32,689 nt of DNA from Chara braunii (lineage: Eukaryota > Streptophyta > Charophyceae > Charales > Characeae). The stretch covers positions 2,404,056 to 2,436,744 of the forward strand of contig BFEA01000192.1 in NCBI GenBank assembly GCA_003427395.1. Direction: 5' to 3'. This document shows, one piece after another, positions 1 through 10,298 of this stretch (within the stretch, counting starts at the first letter, position 1; each line of letters opens with the position of its first letter). The position numbers and the translations under genes were made by a program. The notes under the pieces are model-generated. The model was given only the letters and a program-made list of their open reading frames with translations. It was not told the origin of the DNA and made no database searches.

Positions 1-29
1 GTGTGTGTGTGTGTGTGTGTGTGTGTGTG
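1..29. repeat. (GT)n microsatellite
   Basis: Uninterrupted GT dinucleotide run at the window edge, so its true length is unknown. Confidence 0.97.
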
Positions 30-302
30 ACTACCGCGCCAACTGCCACACACCCACCAACGGCCACAGTAGTTAGAAGAAGAACAACAACAACAACGAA
101 CTAATTACTTACAGGTGGCATGCTGGCTGGGGGCGATGTTGCTTGCAAGGGTATGGAGGCAAGGACGGGGATGGTGACGACAACAACGACGGGCTCCATG
201 TGCTTCGGCGGCCTGGAGGCGACTGGGAGGGCACACCGGCAGTCCGATTGTCGAATGGTCGAATGGGCGAAGGGCAGGGAAGGGAACGGGCGGTAGGTTG
301 GG

Positions 303-335
303 TCTTATACACATCTAGATGTGTATAAGAGACAG
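303..335. other. Nextera mate-pair junction adapter (truncated), assembly contamination
   Basis: TCTTATACACATCT is followed at once by AGATGTGTATAAGAGACAG. These are the two inverted Tn5 mosaic ends joined head to head, with the first lacking its leading five bases (CTGTC). This is library construct sequence, not genomic. Spurious peptides containing YTSRCV-like strings in all frames here come from the adapter. Confidence 0.97.
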
Positions 336-453
336 GTGTAGGTTGGGGGCAGCGGGAGGGCAAAGGCAGGGGAGGGAACAGGTAGGCTGATGGGTGAGTC
401 TTGGGATGGTACTTCCCACCCAAAACGTTTCAAAAGGGCGGCCTATCTGGGCC

Positions 454-491
454 CTGTCTCTTATACACATCTAGATGTGTATAAGAGACAG
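454..491. other. Nextera mate-pair junction adapter (complete), assembly contamination
   Basis: A full CTGTCTCTTATACACATCT (454-472) is joined to its reverse complement AGATGTGTATAAGAGACAG (473-491), the 38-bp circularisation junction of Nextera mate-pair libraries. Its translations (VSYTHLDVYK-type strings) are well-known contaminant peptides. The sequence on either side need not be contiguous in the genome. Confidence 0.99.
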
Positions 492-790
492 GGACGGGCT
501 CCACACGCTTCAACGTGCTGGAGGAGCTGGAGGCAACAGGGAGGGCGCGCGGGCAGTTCGACTATCGAATGGGCGAAGGGCAGGGAAGGGAACGGGCGGT
601 AGGTTGGGGGCAGCGGGAGGGCAGGGGCGGGGGGGGGAAGCCGTAGACCGATGGGGGGGGTGGGGTCGGTACTTCCCGCCCGAAACGTTTGAAAAGGGCG
701 GCCTATCTGGGCCACCAATCTCTCGAGATCAGCTGTCCAGATAGGCCGGTCTTTTCAAGCCTTTGGGCGGGCCTACCGGACCTGGTTTGA

Positions 791-844
791 TTTTTTTTTC
801 GGCCAGGAGGCCTCCATGCACAGCCTCCTGGCCCAAAAAAAAAA
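791..844. repeat. Long inverted repeat / hairpin with T-run and A-run flanks
   Basis: GGCCAGGAGGC (801-811) pairs perfectly with GCCTCCTGGCC (823-833) around an 11-nt loop. Past one C/C mismatch the arms continue as nine T (791-799) against ten A (835-844). The total is about 20 paired positions in a 54-base structure. It could be a small foldback element or a fossil short inverted insertion; no function can be assigned. Confidence 0.85.
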
Positions 845-962
845 CAGTAAGACCCCCCAAATTGGATGCGCTCCGGACGACCGGGAGGGAACCGGCTCGG
901 TCGACCGGCTGGTTCGACCCAGTTCCCGTTGGGGGTGGGGCCCTCGGTCCGACCGGATTTAC

Positions 963-1081
963 AGCCCTGGGATGAACACAGTTATTCATACATAAAGGAA
1001 GGGGAACTCCTTGTGTATGGAGTGATGCTAAATAAAATTGCTTTGTTTGGGAAAGATAGAAGGAAAATGGGTTCATCCAAG
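963..1081 (+). CDS. Putative exon of a ciliary IFT172-like WD40 protein
   Basis: IFT172 is a large intraflagellar transport (IFT-B) protein with N-terminal WD40 repeats that works in cilia and flagella. The frame ending at 1081 reads LLVYGVMLNKIALFGKDRRK, which resembles the family's conserved WD-strand pattern (I/L-V-x-x-G-x-x-x-x-K-I-x-x-[FY]-G-K-[DE]). The exon ends with a strong donor, AAG|GTGAGG, in phase 0, matching the phase of the next candidate exon at 1238. The start is uncertain: acceptor-like AGs lie near 963 and 980. The gene is recognised from the domain pattern in two consecutive short exons, so a related WD40 protein remains possible. Confidence 0.55.
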
Positions 1082-1237
1082 GTGAGGATCTTCTGGATAG
1101 CCATGGGTGACTTCTGCTTACTTGATCAACAATCCTGCCATAATCTTGTTTGTTGTCAAAGTCTTTGTATGAGATAATTTAGTTACTTTCAGCTGTTTTT
1201 GGTCTGATACTCCTCTTTGTCCATATGATGGTTGCAG

Positions 1238-1323
1238 ACTATCAGGGAGTTCACTGCGGCGTGCTTCAATGCAAGTGGTGACACCGTCATTGTTGGGTCC
1301 TTCAATCGATTTCATGTCTTCAG
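1238..1323 (+). CDS. Putative following exon of the IFT172-like gene
   Basis: A pyrimidine-rich stretch (about 1208-1222) leads to the acceptor TTGCAG|ACT at 1237/1238. The open frame reads TIREFTAACFNASG then DTVIVGSFNRFHVF and ends with AG|GTGCAC at 1323/1324. The block REFT-x5-[SG]G-x-[TS]-V-x-[VL]GS[FY][ND]R[FL]xVF is characteristic of the IFT172 WD40 domain directly after the block in the preceding exon, so order, spacing and phase (0 to 0) agree. Beyond the donor the frame stops at once, as expected of an intron. The next exon was not found in the window, which implies a long intron. Presence of this gene implies a lineage with motile cilia. Confidence 0.6.
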
Positions 1324-1551
1324 GTGCACTTCACCCTAACTGTTCATCGTGTTTTCATTTGGTATCATATTTTCCATCACAAGTGATAAATTCACCTACT
1401 TTTGTGGCATGCAAAGACAATTGCTTCTGTGAAGACAATTCTACGGAAAACTACTTTGAACTTAAAAAGTTAAAAACCTTGCTATCCCTCTCTCTTGCAC
1501 ACACACATTTCACAAGTGACAGAGGGAAAAGCAGAGAAAGAGACATAAGGA

Positions 1552-1553
<2 letters not shown>

Positions 1554-1630
<77 letters not shown>

Positions 1631-1646
1631 CAGAGAGAGAGAGAGA
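1554..1646. repeat. (GA)n microsatellite
   Basis: About 90 bases of nearly pure GA with two CAGA interruptions near the 3' end. It lies inside the presumed intron following the IFT172-like exon. The Arg-Glu and Leu-Ser ORFs across it are artefacts. Confidence 0.97.
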
Positions 1647-1735
1647 GGCATGCTAAGGCCACTACAACAGGCCTAGGGCCCCAGAGAGAGTGGCATGCTA
1701 AGGCCGCTAAAACAGGCCTAGGGGCCTGACAGTTT
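1647..1735. repeat. 45-bp direct duplication with AGGCC/GGCCT hairpin
   Basis: GGCATGCTAAGGCC begins at 1647 and again at 1692, each followed nine bases later by GGCCTAGGG. In both copies AGGCC and GGCCT form a small stem; the two loops differ by two bases. Confidence 0.8.
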
Positions 1736-2700
1736 TTTGTGCGCCCCCCTTCGGCTGCCCGGTGTCGCAGCTGGTCTGAGTTCGCATCCTTCAAAGTCAC
1801 CCTTACCTAAGTTTAGGGTACGTGTGGGGGATACAGGTTGTACTCTGCAAGGGGCTAGTATATCTTTCCAATCTCATTTTCTGCTTTTCTTGGGTTGCTC
1901 ACAAAGAATTGCCGTCTCCAAGCTCACATCTCGGCCTTCCTAGGACTGGACCAACACTACAGGACAATGAAAGGGTCCAATCCTAATCAGGGCAAAGTCA
2001 CTCAGGGCCTCCAAACAGACGAACCATTCCTGCCACTGATCCGAGGACATGAGAAAAACGAACCGGCACTATCCCAGAGATGACCAAACAGAGACAGACA
2101 TAAAAAGAGAAAACGATTGAGCTCAAATGGTTAGGCATGCAAGTGGCATTCAGCAGAGCATGGACCCACTGACCACCTGGGGCACGCTTGGTGCCAACCA
2201 GCTGAGATAGTTGGCTTGTTCCCCCTAGTCAGTATTAGTAGGGTCTTTAGCCAACACGGTTGTGAGTGTGTGTGTGTCACAGTGTGTGTGAACGGCTTGT
2301 GTGTGGTGTGTGGGAGAATGTTGGCCTTAGACACTGCTGATACTCGATGGGGGTGCGGGAAGAAGAAAAGGGAGACGCAGCTACTGGAAAAGCTCGGTCT
2401 TTCACTACTTCACCATAGACGGTAAGTCTTTGTCTCAGGAATCTTGTGTTGTTCCTGGGTAATCCCGTAACGCAACCAAGGGGGTTGAGGCTTCTGCCTA
2501 GTCCTAGATGAGAAATTGGGGATGGGTGTCTTGCACTTACCTTTGGTGTGTGAACCACCCACTGAACCGCTGGCACCATGGCTCCCTCGGTTGTAGTGGT
2601 AGCCTGATCGTCATCATGTGCATTGCTTTCCAACAAACGACCAACTGCCCCATTTCGCGGCTGGTGCGGTTTGCCGTTATCCACGTACGAAGAATATGAT
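1736..2700. other. Intron/intergenic stretch without a recognised gene
   Basis: No convincing protein is seen. It holds a TG-rich patch (2265-2312), a donor-like CG|GTAAGT on the + strand near 2421, and donor-like AG|GTAAG sites on the - strand near 2540 and 1806. The 2540 site follows the gag-like remnant downstream on the - strand, so some of this DNA may once have been part of that transcript. None of these sites is supported by a neighbouring coding block. Confidence 0.4.
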
Positions 2701-2702
2701 GT

Positions 2703-3400
2703 TCAATGTTGGTGCACAATCCTGGTCGTGACATCCACCTGACAAATAGCTTGTGCTTTGTCAAACATCTCCGTCTGTGTGATGAGGGGGTTGATGTAGA
2801 CCGTTAACTGTACATGCAAGCCCAAAAATGAAAGCTCAAGGCCTTGACTGTCTCTAAATTCCAGCAGAGGTTGGGAATTGACACCAATTGCTAGTACTTG
2901 ATGATCCAGTCTGCACTTGACAAAGCACCTTGTTGGAGTATCGAGAGCTTGTGCAAGACAACCAGCTATGGCTTGATCAGTTGGAAGCACTTCGTCCAAC
3001 CCTCTTCCATCTGCCTTCAAGTGAGCTTGGTGTGGAGGCCCTTAATTGCCACTTGATGTAGCAATCAGGTTATCCAGCCAAGCTTGCCAGGCGCCCGTGG
3101 ATCGCTGATAAAAACAGCTAGAATACATGGGTCGGAAACCTGCTGCATGTTGAGCACCAATGCAAATTGGTTCCAACATTGGGTGGGGTCTGTCTTTGGA
3201 CCATGGTCAAAGACAGGGGCCCTGTCCATCTTTGGCATCTGCACTACAGCTCCAACTGCAACTGCACTGCCATGTATGGATGTTTGCACGAGTCAACAAA
3301 TTGAAGACACTTCTTCTTGTAACTTTTGCAATTGTTGATGAGGCAGACCAACAACTTGTTGCTCGAGGCCACCCATGAGGTACACGAAGGAATGCCAATG
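2703..3400 (-). pseudogene. Degenerate gag-like coding remnant
   Basis: Reading leftward from about 3400, one frame gives a glutamine-rich amphipathic stretch (LEQQVVGLPHQQLQKLQEEV), an in-frame TGA at 3293-3295, then MPKMDRAPVFDHG followed by DPTQCWNQFALVLNMQQV and a stop at 3065-3067. Shifted frames continue to 2703. A coiled-coil-like N-terminus followed by a P-x-F-x(6)-D-x(3)-W-x-x-[QE]F pattern is typical of Ty3/gypsy-type gag proteins. The stop and frameshifts make it non-functional. No reverse transcriptase or protease motif is visible nearby. The identification is by pattern only. Confidence 0.42.
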
Positions 3401-4248
3401 AAGTATGCAATCAGACTCGCTTTCTTTTTCACTTCGCATTCACACAAACAGATGGCAAGTCACACTGGCGCTCAGCACCCACTCAAAGCTCAGAGATATG
3501 GAAGTCGGAAACAGTTCAGATACATGCTCGCTTCAACAGGCTAGGGTGCATCAGCGCCTGTACAACTCTCTGTTCATCACTGTGCTCAACTCCGCTGTTC
3601 ACACACACTCAACTCGGGATCACCCTGGATATCCCACACGCGACACACTGTATCACACACACGCACACACTACACTCGCCTACCACCTACGGCGGCTATG
3701 GCCGTTTAATCCTGCTGGCTATGGCTACGCAACCTCTACTCTTCCCACTTCGTCTTTGGGTGCTCTGCAGACCACCTCGCACAAGTCGCTCAAGCAGCGC
3801 TTCCGCATGGCTTACGCAGGGAGCACTTCCGCACTCGTGTGTGTACAACTATCCGAATCTAGAAGGAAAATAGTATCACCTCAGTTCACTTTCAGTATCA
3901 GTGTATATGTACTTAATTGAGAGAGTCCTACTACTCGCTCAGTACTCCAACGAAAAAAATCTCGATCATTTAAATCTCATTCTCAGAATTACCTCACTAA
4001 TTCACTTGCTCATGATATTAATATACACCGCCCAGGTAGTCCTAACATGCCTCATATGCACAACCATCTGTTAGGATTCTACCTCCTAGCCAATCTGCCT
4101 TCTCAGATCCTTACTGGACCTTATTACTAAATCTCATTCACTCTTCACTTTTAAGAGCGGCTATACAACTGGGTTCTCTCACTCATGAATATGACCTATC
4201 CAATTCTCCAAATTTTCCTTATACAACCCTCATTTCCTTCTATCGTAA
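3401..4248. other. No gene recognised; AC-rich then AT-rich debris
   Basis: 3590-3690 is rich in CACACA-type sequence, producing a long but compositionally simple + strand ORF that I do not consider real. 3940-4248 is AT-rich and is probably the decayed downstream part of the minus-strand retrotransposon, since the knuckle-containing frame stops at 4249. Confidence 0.4.
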
Positions 4249-6156
4249 TCAACGGGCCATGCTTGACGCTTCAGCTCGCCGTAAAGCTTCCGTTCGCGTC
4301 CCCCGAGGTATAGTTGGATCAATATAATCCCCAACCATGTCGAAGACGTCCCCTTCAATATTGGTACTTATTAGGCCACTTGCCTCATCGATCTTTCTGT
4401 CACTACAAAACTTCATAGTGTGCCCCATTTTGACACAATGTATGCATATGACACTTCTCTAATCTGCTCTTCCCCTTTCAAATCCTTGTCCGCCATCTGA
4501 ATCCACTTGAGCTCGACTCCTTGCTTTCTGGTAGAACCTTGGTCAGCTTAGGGCGTTCACGCCTCCTCCTCTGCTCGATTTTTTCCTTACCTTTTTTCCT
4601 TTCTCGAACCTCATGCCACCTTTTCTGGATCTTGGTGAGATGGAGAGAATCTGGTTTATCGCTATTCGTTTTCTCCCCATCTCCGATTGTCGGCTCATCC
4701 GATATTCCTTCTGAAATTTTCCGCTTACCTCTTCTAACTTCCTCCAACCGTGTCATTCTCTCTTCTAATATTTTTACTTCCTTTTGTTCATCAACTAATC
4801 CTCTTTGTGCTGACGCATCTCTGATAATCGATGCATCTTGAAGGATTTCATGATGCTGATCGATAATTCCTTCTTCAGGAAACCTTACCCTCAGGGAGCT
4901 CTCGAGTTCATCCCACGTTTGTGACTTCAGCACGAAAATATGTACTTCCTTGCTCAGGTCCTCACAAACGAATAATAGTAGCATGCTCGACCTCGCTCTC
5001 TCATCCCACATAGGTAGTCGCAAAGGAATTTAGACGAGTTCCTTCCTCGAAATAGCAGGGCCTGAAGATTTGGGGTCATCGAATCGTGTACCAACTCGCA
5101 CAGCAACACCTTCGTCAGGCATCACCCCCTCTATAGCAGGACTTTACCTAGATTGCCGCCTTCATCCATGATGTCGTCGTTGACCTACACAAGCGCCGCA
5201 AGCATCGAGACATCCGGTTGTAGGCCAAAGAAAGATTATAACAAACATCCTTCTTCCTACTTTAACAACCTAAAAGGCGACCAATACTATCGATGTGCAA
5301 GCACATAAGCCTTTCATCCCCATCTGGCAACGCAACTACCCTTGCACCATCCGCAAGGGCATTGTAAACATATGCCAAGTGTGCAAGCAACGCGTTCTAT
5401 GCAGTTGAATAAAGCCATAAACCACCAATATGAACCAAAACAAAACGGTAGCAACCACTACCTGCCTACCCTTGTCCAAAGCTTATCCCAGGGCTCATTC
5501 CCTACGCTAGGATCATGGGAATCAACGTAGAAACCCGCAAGGTTGGCCATACTGCGAAGTTCTCGATCAGAGGGCAAAAACCTTAGTTCGAGATACGAAT
5601 CATATATCATTTTGCACGTATAACGCTTGTACCCCCATCCTCGCACTACTAAGGCAGCTTATGTTGGTGCTTCTATCATTGCTCGTCCTCCGGAAGACTC
5701 CTCTATAAGAAACTCGGGCAGGACGACGCGTAACGGAGTTGAGGGCAAAACTTTTATATGGTTGACTACTTGCTCTTCCCTTTCACAAGGCATATCCCTG
5801 GCCCATTTTGCAGCAGCGGCCTCAACTATCCTTAACGACTTTGCGAGCAGGCTCCCGTGCCCAAGTGCGAGCTCGACTCCGTGCATGGCCCAAAATGGTG
5901 ACGAGGCGTACAAGGTTACTCTCACAATCGCACCATCCTGACAATCGTTCAGGCCAGATTCAATCCAGACAAAGATATTTGCACTTAGCGATATACCCCA
6001 CCAAAAAGAGACATACTCCTCCTCCTTGACTCGCCTTGGTAAGGATATCTCAAGTCCGCCATCCTTTTTAACCGATCTGGCCATGATGGGATCCTCCTTA
6101 GCATACGACATCTCGACTTGCCTCTGCTTTGTCTGGATTCTACCCATCATAGACAA
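4249..6156 (-). pseudogene. gag: Broken gag gene of an LTR retrotransposon
   Basis: Gag proteins form the particle of LTR retrotransposons. Four coding blocks lie in order on the minus strand. 6156-5659 continues in the same frame past a single TAA into 5646-5458, where a TAG ends it. A non-coding or heavily decayed stretch follows, about 5457-5130. A third block reads from about 5130 through an in-frame TAA to 5023-4478 and ends in a Lys/Arg-rich tail. A frameshifted block at about 4461-4249 contains a CCHC zinc knuckle. At least three stops and one frameshift make it non-functional. Pol motifs are absent downstream. Some interruptions could be introns, but no good donor/acceptor pair was found. 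Confidence 0.62.
4405..4446 (-). other. CCHC zinc-knuckle motif of the gag remnant
   Basis: The minus strand encodes CIHCVKMGHTMKFC, an exact C-x2-C-x4-H-x4-C nucleocapsid knuckle. It lies one frameshift away from the basic C-terminal tail of the upstream block, which is the expected order in gag. Confidence 0.8.
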
Positions 6157-6493
6157 ACACCCAGCATCACACTTTCCATCACTTATACAAGACTCTGCCT
6201 ACCTAAAAATCCATTACTTTCAACGACTCTAGCCATCTAATTTTTAAGGGTCAAATAATCACCAATTATATTTTGCAATACAATGCATAATAATGGAGAA
6301 AGAATGAACATGATAAATAATAATGATTCCATGATTAAGTAAACTTTTTCAATCATGAAGGCGTTCAAATGCAATAATAATGAAGGTATTATATTTTACT
6401 TCCCCCAAGCTTTGACAAAAATATATTGTGTCGAGGGGCAGTGTAATCCTTTCTGAAAGGGATAACATCTCATTCCCGAACCCCGCTCAAGGA

Positions 6494-6709
6494 TCAAGCT
6501 TCACTGCTTCTCCCTTCGATTCCAGCATCTGCTCCTTGTAGGCCCTTGCCAATAAGGTAGACAACCTCACCATACATGCTCTGAGATGGCATGTCCCTTC
6601 GCATGTCGATGAACCCACTTGATACAAAAATAGTTGGGGATTCAACCCCTACCTCTCTGCGGCAGGCAGTAGTTGCTTCCCTCATAGGCCATTGTCCGAC
6701 AAGGTTCAA
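6494..6709 (-). pseudogene. Short open frame upstream of gag, possibly its 5' part
   Basis: A 71-codon frame starting MNLVGQWPMREATTACRREV lies between the leader and the gag blocks on the same strand. It is not repetitive or simple in composition and could be the original N-terminal part of gag, cut off by the decayed AT-rich interval 6157-6493. No domain is recognised. Confidence 0.3.
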
Positions 6710-7752
6710 ACACTTTCCTCCTATTCAGTAGTAATGTAACCATTTTACCACGAAGATCTAGACGACAACACCCCACTATGGACCAGGAACACAGTTCCGG
6801 CGTGGGTCTCACTACTACTTAGAAGACAAAATTATAACTTATTCAAAGCCACGTTTCAGGGAAATGATAACTTAGGATTGTAACTTTCTTTAGGGTAGAC
6901 CTCACACATTGACCATTTCTCACGAGATTTACTTTCCCAATGAACTGGTTACTCCATTCACCTCTGAATCCGCATCGGACGTGGGTTCTGTGTAACATCT
7001 CTACCACTTTAAAAGGTCAACCTATGCATATAGATTAAGAATGAAAGTAGATATAAATGGATAACTCAGTTTGACTAGCTTATATAAATAGATTTAGAGG
7101 ATTGCATTTGAGCAAAATGAAATCAATTAGATAGCTCATGTGGCTAGTCATGAATGAATAAGACTTAGATAAATAACATCAAGTACATAATCTTACATGA
7201 GTCAGTATTTAAATAGGCTTACTCAAATGAATTTTGATGCAAATGGATGAATTTCATAGATCGACTCAAAGGGTTAATCTCAAAATGATAAACTCAATCG
7301 GTTAGCTAAATAAACTGTTTACGGTTTTCCTTACAGGAACCCTTTGGCAAGTGACAAATGTTTCTTTCCAATCTAAGTTATTTACTATCGTAGCATACCA
7401 TAACACTGTCACAACAACTTAGGTAGCTCAGCGGTTGTGTTCAAATACTAAAGATCCTTGCTCGGGTAACCGAACACACAGAGTCGCACCAATACAAACG
7501 ACGGTCAATCTAAGGTATTTGATATGCATAGCGTCGTTTGAATTATGTTATGGTACCTCGATCCGCAAATTTGTAACTGGAGTTGCCACTACTAGGTGCC
7601 AAAGTACACAAGCGTTCCCATCACGCACTGCCATTCCATTATGCGGTCCTACCACAATCATTAGCACGCTAAAAAACTATCATTTTGTTTGGATCATCAG
7701 CCTGCTTTTAACCTGGGTTTGTTCACTTAAGGACCCCAGTAGGCAGCCAAGA
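6710..7752 (-). other. AT-rich leader region of the LTR retrotransposon
   Basis: About 1 kb between the primer binding site and the first gag-like frame. It is AT-rich with many short direct repeats (ATGAATAAG/AAATGGAT-like words around 7020-7330) and no credible gene. A long untranslated leader at this position is usual for plant Ty3-type elements. Confidence 0.4.
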
Positions 7753-7770
7753 TCCTCGGCAACGGCGCCA
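7753..7770 (-). promoter_or_regulatory. Retrotransposon primer binding site for tRNA-Asp
   Basis: The minus strand reads TGGCGCCGTTGCCGAGGA. This matches the complement of the 3' end of plant tRNA-Asp (ending CCCCGGCAACGGCGCCA) at 17 of 18 positions. This PBS is a hallmark of Athila/Tat-type plant Ty3 elements. It lies two bases from a TG...CA-type LTR edge and on the same strand as gag, so reverse transcription would have been primed here. Confidence 0.8.
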
Positions 7771-7772
7771 CC

Positions 7773-8645
7773 TGTTGTGCGCATCGGTCCCGCAGAGGAG
7801 ACTCTTCCGTCCGCATCACTCAGGATTTTGTAGGACTTCGTCGTAAAGCGTTGTCGCTCCGGCCAAGTGCGCCAACCATACCTCTCCCGAACCCCTACGA
7901 CAAGATAGGGCCATGCGAGGTATAACTTACCTCCACCTATGGGAGTTGTCACCATCCCTTAGGTGGGCGTATCCCCGCCGAGCTACCAAACCACATGCAA
8001 AAACTTTTTGTATGCAATCACAACGATGGCCTGGTCGAGGGCATTTCTCGTTCGCTGTTGCATAGGGGGTACGCGCGGTTAATGCCCGAATCGGACCCGT
8101 GCACGAATTGTCGTCCGAGGCGCTGATCTCTCGAATGCGATCCTACACCAGTTGACTAGGACAGTCGAATCTAACCACACAATACATCTCACAGAAGCCA
8201 AAAATATTGAACTCCATATGTAAATCGCGCCTAGTCCCTTCTTCCGCACTTGACCCATAACCTTTACTAAAAGGATCAGATGAGCATCGTGTGCGAGACT
8301 CTGAATAAACACGACGGCTTAGGTCTTAGTCATATCGATCAGCCATGCATGATTACGCAAGCAGTTGCAGTGATGACGTTCTATGTAGTACCCAGAATCG
8401 CATGACCCTCAGCGGTCTCGAGGGTTGCGTTCGACACTCAAGTCTCGACTGACATGCGTCTTGAGGGACCAATCTCTCGATGCTAGACAACCGCCTAAAC
8501 GGTTGAGGACTACACCCTCTTCTGCACCCTGCGAAGAGTGGGTGGTGTACAGGCTCCTGCCTATTATGGCAGTCTACCCTTATGGCCATGGAGACGAGCT
8601 CCATCATCTAGGGCCTGGAGAGAGGTCAAGGGGTTTACTTTGACA
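7773..8645 (-). mobile_element. Candidate 5' LTR of the minus-strand retrotransposon
   Basis: The inner edge is well placed: in + orientation the sequence starts TGTTGTGC at 7773, next to the PBS. The outer edge is a guess. TTTGACA at 8639-8645 gives matching TGT...ACA ends and an LTR of about 870 bp. The body is GC-richer than its surroundings and contains hairpins such as CAACCG/CGGTTG and CTCTTC/GAAGAG (around 8489-8560). No second LTR copy is present in the window, so the boundary cannot be confirmed here. Confidence 0.45.
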
Positions 8646-9362
8646 GTTGCCACGGACTCCAACGTCTAACTATAATAATTCTAAAAAGGAAAGGTAAAGA
8701 GGGATCAGCCCTCTCTCTTGATACAAAACTATTTCATCATTACCCATGACATCAATGACCATGTGGACACAAGAAACCTAAATATAAAGGGTTATGAGAT
8801 ACGAGACGACCACTCTCACAATCATAGTGTGGCTTCCTTAAATATATATATATATATATATATTATCACAAACAAAATCAAATCCTGACTTCAGCTCACA
8901 AAACATTCCTGCAATCACACCAACCGATTCAACATCAATAAAATACGCACTACACGGGGTCAACTTCAACCACTCTCTTCACTCACACCCCTTTGCCTTA
9001 TTCATACAAGCCCTAACCTTTGTTCAACCTTCCCAAAAGAAAACACCAGTCCTTTTTAAATGACCATTTAATAAAAGGTCGGGTAAAACCCCCAAAAAAC
9101 AAATCAACTCACATGGCTTAAGGTCTTAGGTAGAGTAGCGAGAATGAATTAGAGTTGAGCCTGAAACCGACTTGTTATCAAAAAATAACAAAAGATGATC
9201 CTCGTAGGATCACACTGGAACTAGTCAAGCCTTGAATCAATCTGAAATGAGAGTGACCTGCAACACAACACAAGTCAGTGCCCGAGCTATGCTTCAATGA
9301 TTATGAAATAATCCTACAGTCCTACCTTCCTACCCCACCTCTGCTACTTATCTGAAAATGTC
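8646..9362. other. AT-rich stretch, no gene seen
   Basis: It contains a TA microsatellite and two small perfect hairpins: TTGTTAT/ATAACAA near 9172-9191 and GATCCT/AGGATC near 9197-9211. No coding block is recognised. Confidence 0.5.
8841..8864. repeat. (TA)n microsatellite
   Basis: Run of alternating A and T, about 12 units. Confidence 0.95.
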
Positions 9363-10085
9363 AGGAATTTCGACAATATCTCTCCTACATGAGGGCAGAC
9401 TGTCAAAGTCTCAATGATCATAAAAATATTTTATGTCCCCCATATTTCAGAAAATTTCGGCAACGGTTCCCGTAGGGAAAGAGCCTTCGCAGAATTTATA
9501 TAAGACTGGATATAAAATTTAAAAGTGACCTTCTAACTTTAAAGGTCAAATTTTGTCTAACTCTTTGATTTAGTAGAAATTTGGGCACCATCTCCTTTAG
9601 GTAGGTAGGCTTCCCAAATTTATATTAAGTCAAATATGAACTCTGAAAAAACCTGAATTCTGTCAGGACAAAATTAACTAACTCTTTATATGTGTAGAAA
9701 TTTCGGCGTCGCTTCCCATAAAAAAAGTGTCTTTCCAAAATTATATAAAGCTAAATATAAAATCTAAAAAGTAACTCTGACTTCACAAAGCCAAATTTGT
9801 CTAACTCTTTGAATTAGTAAAAATTTGGGCAGCATCTCCTTTAGGGAGGTAGACTTCCCAAATTATTACTAAGTCATATATGAAGTTATAAAAAATCGAA
9901 CTTTGTTGGGGGGGGAAATGAACTAAGTCTTTAGATTTGCAGGAATTTTGGCAACGCTTCCCGTAAGAGAAGTGCCTTTTCAAATTTTATACAAAACTAG
10001 ATATGAGAAATAAAAGTTTATCCCAGAAAATGCTGAAATTTGAACGAAGTAAAAATAAATTTAGCTCAGAAAATGCAGGAATTGA
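9363..10085. repeat. ~123-bp degenerate satellite with alternating A and B monomers
   Basis: A GAAATTT[CG]GG core recurs at 9451, 9576, 9697, 9820 and 9942 (spacings 125, 121, 123, 122), with weaker members near 9363 and 10073. Odd copies read TTTCGGCAACG-TTCCC and even copies TTTGGGCA-CATCTCCTTTAGG, so the higher-order unit is a ~245-bp dimer. The inter-core AT-rich segments (TCTAACTCTTTGA) are also shared. Confidence 0.85.
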
Positions 10086-10298
10086 ACTAGCTCCTACAAT
10101 TCCAACACATGGTGAACATCTAAAGCACTACCTATCAAAGTCACGACTCAGAACAAGTAGAGTTCACACTCAACCACATGCAAGTTCATACCACAAGGAG
10201 TAAGTACTCTCACCAATTCCCCAAGTTGTTTTCACACAAGTAGTTCATCATCTCTCAGTTGAGTAAAACCCAATACCACAATTTACATATGGCCTAAG

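Larger units (their letters stand above)
190..716. repeat. Two copies of a ~225-bp GC-rich unit, the first split by adapter sequence
   Basis: Bases 493-716 form one continuous unit, from a GGACGGGCTCCA-like start to GGGCGGCCTATCTGGGCC. The same unit appears as two halves, about 190-302 and 336-462, separated by a sequencing adapter. The halves share about ten bases (GTAGGTTGGG) across the adapter, as expected if one read was split at a mate-pair junction. No convincing coding frame is present. The copies differ at many positions, so they are either a real tandem duplication or assembled reads from different repeat copies. Confidence 0.75.

Noticed and set aside
109-744. ORFs containing VSYTHLDVYK, MCIRDR or LLYTSRCV strings
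   Set aside because: These peptides are translated Nextera adapter, not protein.
3405-3920. 171-codon + strand ORF
   Set aside because: The CA-rich, low-complexity composition explains its length. The opposite strand carries the gag-like remnant at its 5' end, and no domain is visible.
7435-7500. tRNA-like stretch containing TAGCTCAGCGGTTGTGTTCAAAT
   Set aside because: An A-box-like word is present, but no cloverleaf, no proper B box at the right distance and no acceptor pairing could be drawn.
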